Shown here piece by piece: positions 38,537-38,663 of a DNA stretch of 38,663 nt; position 1 is the first letter of the stretch; every line of letters starts with the position of its first letter. The notes below the pieces were generated by a model. That model was not told the DNA's origin, made no database searches, and worked only from the letters and a program-made list of their open reading frames with translations. The stretch comes from a virus, in IMG/VR virus record IMGVR_UViG_3300009169_000042, positions 1 through 38,663 of that record; one strand, 5' to 3'. The position numbers and the translations under genes were made by a program.

Positions 38537-38663
38537 TTAGAACGGATAACTGCGAAGCTCGAAGGTGAAGGCTTCACCGACGCCCTGCGAGAATCCGCAG
38601 TCGTCGATAGTCTGCCAGTTCCCGGCACTGGAGGAGAAGCCGTAGAAGCCGAACCACTCCTGC
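38537..38663 (-). CDS. C-terminal end of the 210-aa tail-associated protein begun at 553
   Basis: This is the same gene as the one entering at position 1. Bases 38617-38663 duplicate 1-47, and the reading frame is identical on both sides. After the shared residues ending SSSAGN it adds about 26 residues ending ELRSYPF and stops with TAA. The next gene on this strand starts 21 nt downstream. Confidence 0.8.
   Translation of the reverse strand, partial: QEWFGFYGFSSSAGNWQTIDDCGFSQGVGEAFTFELRSYPF
38617..38663. repeat. 47-bp direct repeat, second copy (circular closure)
   Basis: Exact second copy of 1-47. Removing one copy gives a closed unit of about 38,616 bp with an uninterrupted gene over the join. 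Confidence 0.9.

Noticed and set aside
1-38663. tRNA or rRNA genes
   Set aside because: No clover-leaf with a T-loop GTTCRANNC and CCA-type acceptor was found in the gaps I read. A covariance-model search would be decisive.
1-38663. Prophage functions (integrase, CI-like repressor, att sites)
   Set aside because: No protein with recombinase or HTH repressor features was recognised, so a temperate lifestyle is not supported.

Overview
The window is a complete, circularly closed genome of a tailed bacteriophage. The first 47 bases (1-47) recur exactly at 38617-38663, in the middle of one gene that reads continuously across the join, so the unit is about 38,616 bp. Portal, major capsid protein, large terminase, scaffold, tail-tube-like proteins and internal virion proteins, one carrying a lytic transglycosylase domain, point to a podovirus. 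The GC-rich sequence, Shine-Dalgarno sites, sigma70-like promoters and a lipoprotein signal suggest a Gram-negative, probably proteobacterial, host. I see no integrase, repressor or phage RNA polymerase. The phage therefore looks virulent and dependent on host RNA polymerase.

Layout. The minus strand from 19781 leftwards to 1, continuing through the join to 38176, is the morphogenesis arm. In transcription order it holds small and large terminase, two small proteins, portal, four small proteins, scaffold, capsid, a set of small virion proteins, tail-tube-like proteins, an acetyltransferase, three internal virion proteins, a tail fibre, a 210-aa protein split by the window ends, a 50-aa protein and a lipoprotein. 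The plus strand from 20493 to 38247 is the replication and nucleotide arm: zinc-finger protein, endonuclease V-like glycosylase, DUF932 protein, CxxCxxCC protein, putative ssDNA-binding protein, family A DNA polymerase, Cas4/RecB-like nuclease, VRR-NUC nuclease, SNF2 helicase, a base-modification cassette, DUF3310 protein, ATP-dependent DNA ligase and a group of membrane or secreted proteins. The arms meet tail to tail at about 38.2 kb at a strong terminator. One minus-strand pair (48-aa protein and a DUF3854/VirE primase-helicase, 21386-23622) lies inside the plus-strand arm.

Control. The divergent region 19782-20492 has no confident gene. It carries a 14-bp tandem repeat, three 13-bp palindromes every 26 bp, GCACC/GGTGC palindromes, three 45-bp repeats, two copies of a sigma54-like box, a perfect hairpin and a sigma70-like promoter. 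It is the best candidate for origin and master switch. Sigma70-like promoters recur elsewhere. Two minus-strand ones sit exactly 6 nt before an ATG, which predicts leaderless mRNAs. Several plus-strand ones share a conserved spacer motif.

Most interesting system. 32254-35416 encodes a P-loop kinase with the GGCDTI signature, a separate helical protein of the 5-hydroxymethyl-dU DNA kinase family, a thymidylate-synthase homologue of the hydroxymethylase-like GANAVH type and an HD-domain 5'-nucleotidase. Together they suggest that thymine in this phage DNA is replaced by, or further elaborated from, 5-hydroxymethyluracil. The enzyme for any last step is not recognisable. No standard holin-endolysin cassette is visible. 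Several tiny membrane peptides missed by ordinary length cut-offs are candidates.
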